Below are positions 61,873 to 64,000 of a DNA stretch of 64,000 nucleotides, piece by piece. The notes under the pieces are model-generated. The model was not told where the DNA came from and did no database searches. It worked only from the letters and a program-made list of their open reading frames with translations. This DNA is from Nipponacmea schrenckii (Eukaryota; Mollusca; Gastropoda; Lottiidae), in contig JAUJPP010000003.1 in the NCBI GenBank assembly GCA_030562195.1, forward strand, positions 29,952,602 to 30,016,601, written 5' to 3'. Each line of letters begins with the position of its first letter. The stretch's first letter is position 1. A program made the position numbers and the translations under genes.

Positions 61873-62724
61873 TTTTTATACGCCCACATTATAATATTAA
61901 CTTGACTTAGCCAAAAGGCTTCAAAATTGACTTGTGAACGCGATAGAGACTAAAGTTTTCATCAGATTTGAATGAAACTTGCTGTGATCATTTATATTGA
62001 TGAGATCTTGGACAACTTCGAAATTGGTGATGTTTCGATGAATGGTTTTTGAGTTATTGCACTTGATTTAGTCAAAACGCCTCAAAATTGGCTTGTGAAC
62101 GCGATAGAGATTACAGTTTTCATCAGATTTGAATGAAACTTGCTGTGATCATTTATATTGATGAGATCTTGGACAAGTTTGAAATTGGTAATTTTTCTAT
62201 GAATGGTTTTTGAGTTATTGCACTTGACTTAGTCAAAACGCCTCAAAATTGGCTTGTGAACGCAATAGAGATTACAATTTCCATTTGATTTGAATGAAGT
62301 TTGGTGTTATCATTTATATTGATGAAATTTTGGACAGGTTTGATCGTGATGATTTTTGGGTGAACGTTTTTTGAGTTATTGGCCTTGACTAAGTCAAATT
62401 GCGTCGAAATAGACTTGTAAACACGATAGAGACAACAGTTTTCATCTGATTGGAATGAAATTTGGTGTGATCATTGAAGTTGATATCATCTTGGTCAAGT
62501 TCAAAATTGATATACTGTTTTTGAGTTATTGCACTTGGCTTAGTCAAAACGCGGCTTGTGATTGCAATAGACAATACAGTTTTCATTTGATTTTAATGAA
62601 ATTTGTTGTGAACATTTATATTGACGAGAACTTGGATTAGACCTAAATAATCTTAGAGTTTTTGCCTGTGTTAAAACAGAAAATATATTTTAAAGTGGGC
62701 GTATCTTGCTAGGCAACCACTTGT
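61873..62724 (+). mobile_element. Tandem-core element, family B
   Basis: 5' end TTTTTATACGCCCACATTATAAT directly joined to core units (the hairpin partner and GTCC run are deleted). Five units of about 160 bp. 3' end AAAGTGGGCGTATCTTGC then TAGGCAACCACTTGTTT. Closely similar to 11115-12312. Confidence 0.82.
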
Positions 62725-63121
62725 TTGACATTGCAACAAAAAATACCTGTTGTTTTTGAATGGCTTTAACTTCAAAACATTTCAAGATAGAATAAATTAC
62801 CTGATATGAAAATTGTCACAAAATGGATGAATTAAATGATTATTGTAAAAAGAAAATTTTAAGAGCATTATTTACCACCAGAATTACCTGGATACCTGAC
62901 AATACTTACTAAATGCAATATTTGTTTCTGATTCAGGCTTTAAATTTCCTTCTATTTATTGTAAATGTTGTTTTTAATAAAAAAAAAAACAAAACATAAG
63001 CCCATATTTTCCAAACAATTCCAAAAATGAAATGACCTAAAGGTATCAAATTCATGTAAACAGGTAGATTGTAATACAAAAAAAAGTAAATTCAAAGTAA
63101 AATTTCATTAAAAGGAAGAAC
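62725..63121. other. Intron sequence, nothing recognised
   Basis: A+T-rich with an A tract at about 62980-62992. No exon with annexin similarity seen. Confidence 0.5.
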
Positions 63122-64000
63122 AAAGATAGCTTGCCAGGCAAGGTAACATACGCCCACTGGCAGCATTGAATTTGAAAAATAAATAGAGCAATAACTCAAA
63201 AAACATTCACTGAATTAATATTGAAGTTAAGGGCAAAAACTCAAAAACTGTTCATGGAAAATTGTCAAATTAAAACTTGACCACCATACTTTTCTATTTC
63301 AATACTCATACCAAGTTTCATCAAATCTATTAAAAAATTGTACCTTATTTTGTACCCACAAATATTTTTGACGCAATTTTACTAAGTCAATGGCAATGAC
63401 CCAAAAAGCATTTGTTAAAAACAGTCAGAAATTCAAACTTGACTAATGTCTTATCAATTCTGATGAATACACCCAGTTCCATCAAAATCCTTTGAAAATT
63501 AAATCTTCTTATTGCAACCACAATAGAATTTTGACGCAATTTTACTAAGTCAAGGGCAATAACTTAAAACAATTCATTGAAAAACTGTCAAATTCAAACT
63601 TGACTGAGGCCTAATCAATTCCAATGCTCACAACCAAGTTTCATCAACATCCTCTGAAAATTGGAGGATTAATTGCATCAAAACTAAAATTTTGACAAGA
63701 ATTTTCTAAGTCAAGGGCAATAACTCAAAAACCGTTCATGCGATAATTTCCATTTTCGAACTTGACCGAGATATCATCAATATATACATGTATACCAAGT
63801 TTCATTAAGATTGGATAAAAACTGTAGCTTCTATTGTGGATACAACCCAAATTTGACGAGTTTTTACTAAGTCAAGGGCAATAACTCAAAAACCGTTCAT
63901 GCGATAATTTCCATTTTCGAACTTGACCGAGATATCCTTAATATATACATGTATACCAAGTTTCATTAAGATCGGATAAAAACTGTAGCCTCATTTGTGG
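63122..64000 (-). mobile_element. Tandem-core element, family C, inverted, runs off the window
   Basis: It starts with the complemented 3' end (AAAGATAGCTTGCCAGGCAA, CATACGCCCACTGGCAGC), as at 48445-48489 in reverse. At least five core units follow, the last two nearly identical to each other. The 5' end is beyond position 64000. Confidence 0.85.

Overview
The window reads as intronic DNA of an invertebrate animal with a large, transposon-rich, A+T-rich genome. There is no bacterial gene organisation. Coding sequence is in short exons with GT/AG introns. The mobile-element mix (Penelope-like, DIRS-like, Ty1/copia, LINE, PIF/Harbinger and many tandem-core elements resembling bivalve 'pearl' repeats) suggests a lophotrochozoan, most likely a mollusc. 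The taxon is an inference.

Host gene: three exons of one annexin gene lie on the plus strand at 12476-12555, 52618-52674 and 59054-59243. They encode the end of annexin repeat II, the linker, and repeat III. The introns are about 40.1 kb and 6.4 kb. Earlier and later exons were not found and probably lie outside the window. Almost everything else sits in or beside these introns.

Layout: 1-3180, old repeats. 3182-11110, a Penelope-like element (minus strand RT and GIY-YIG, with an inverted second copy of its 3' end) split by a 6006-bp PIF/Harbinger transposon (3762-9767). That transposon has 47-bp terminal inverted repeats, a TTA target duplication, an apparently intact MADF-BESS gene (+) and a HARBI1-like transposase gene (-) with two lesions. 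11115-12312, a tandem-core element. 12579-22983, a long dispersed repeat (here 'family D') broken by an E repeat, a 5'-truncated LINE (13-bp target duplication) and a nested pair of tandem-core elements. 22984-29351, a decayed DIRS-like tyrosine-recombinase retrotransposon with a tandem-core element in its gag. 29352-41338, more tandem-core elements, one split by a young 5105-bp Ty1/copia element with identical 178-bp LTRs (34323-39427) and one forming a large inverted repeat. 41339-43640, a diverged duplicate of 19797-22330. 44013-44917, an SGNH-hydrolase-like fragment between two copies of an element 5' end. 44918-50726, nested tandem-core elements. 51464-51999, Penelope-type terminal repeats. 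55005-56275, an element with inverted ends. 56333-59031, a tandem-core element containing an 861-bp-period duplication of a LINE relic. 59680-64000, further nested elements, a 171-bp MITE and a 70-bp minisatellite.

The dominant component is a superfamily of non-autonomous elements named A, B and C here. They share a 5' end TTTTTATACGCCCACAT with a hairpin and a (GTCC)n run, a core of about 146-165-bp tandem units, and a 3' end containing GTGGGCGTAT followed by a CTTGCCTGGCAAG hairpin. Short inverted repeats near both ends, a 3' hairpin and insertion into T runs without target duplication match Helentron-type (HINE/pearl) non-autonomous rolling-circle elements. No Rep/helicase gene is present to prove this. 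I did not find a clearly new biochemical system; the most interesting signals are listed as findings.
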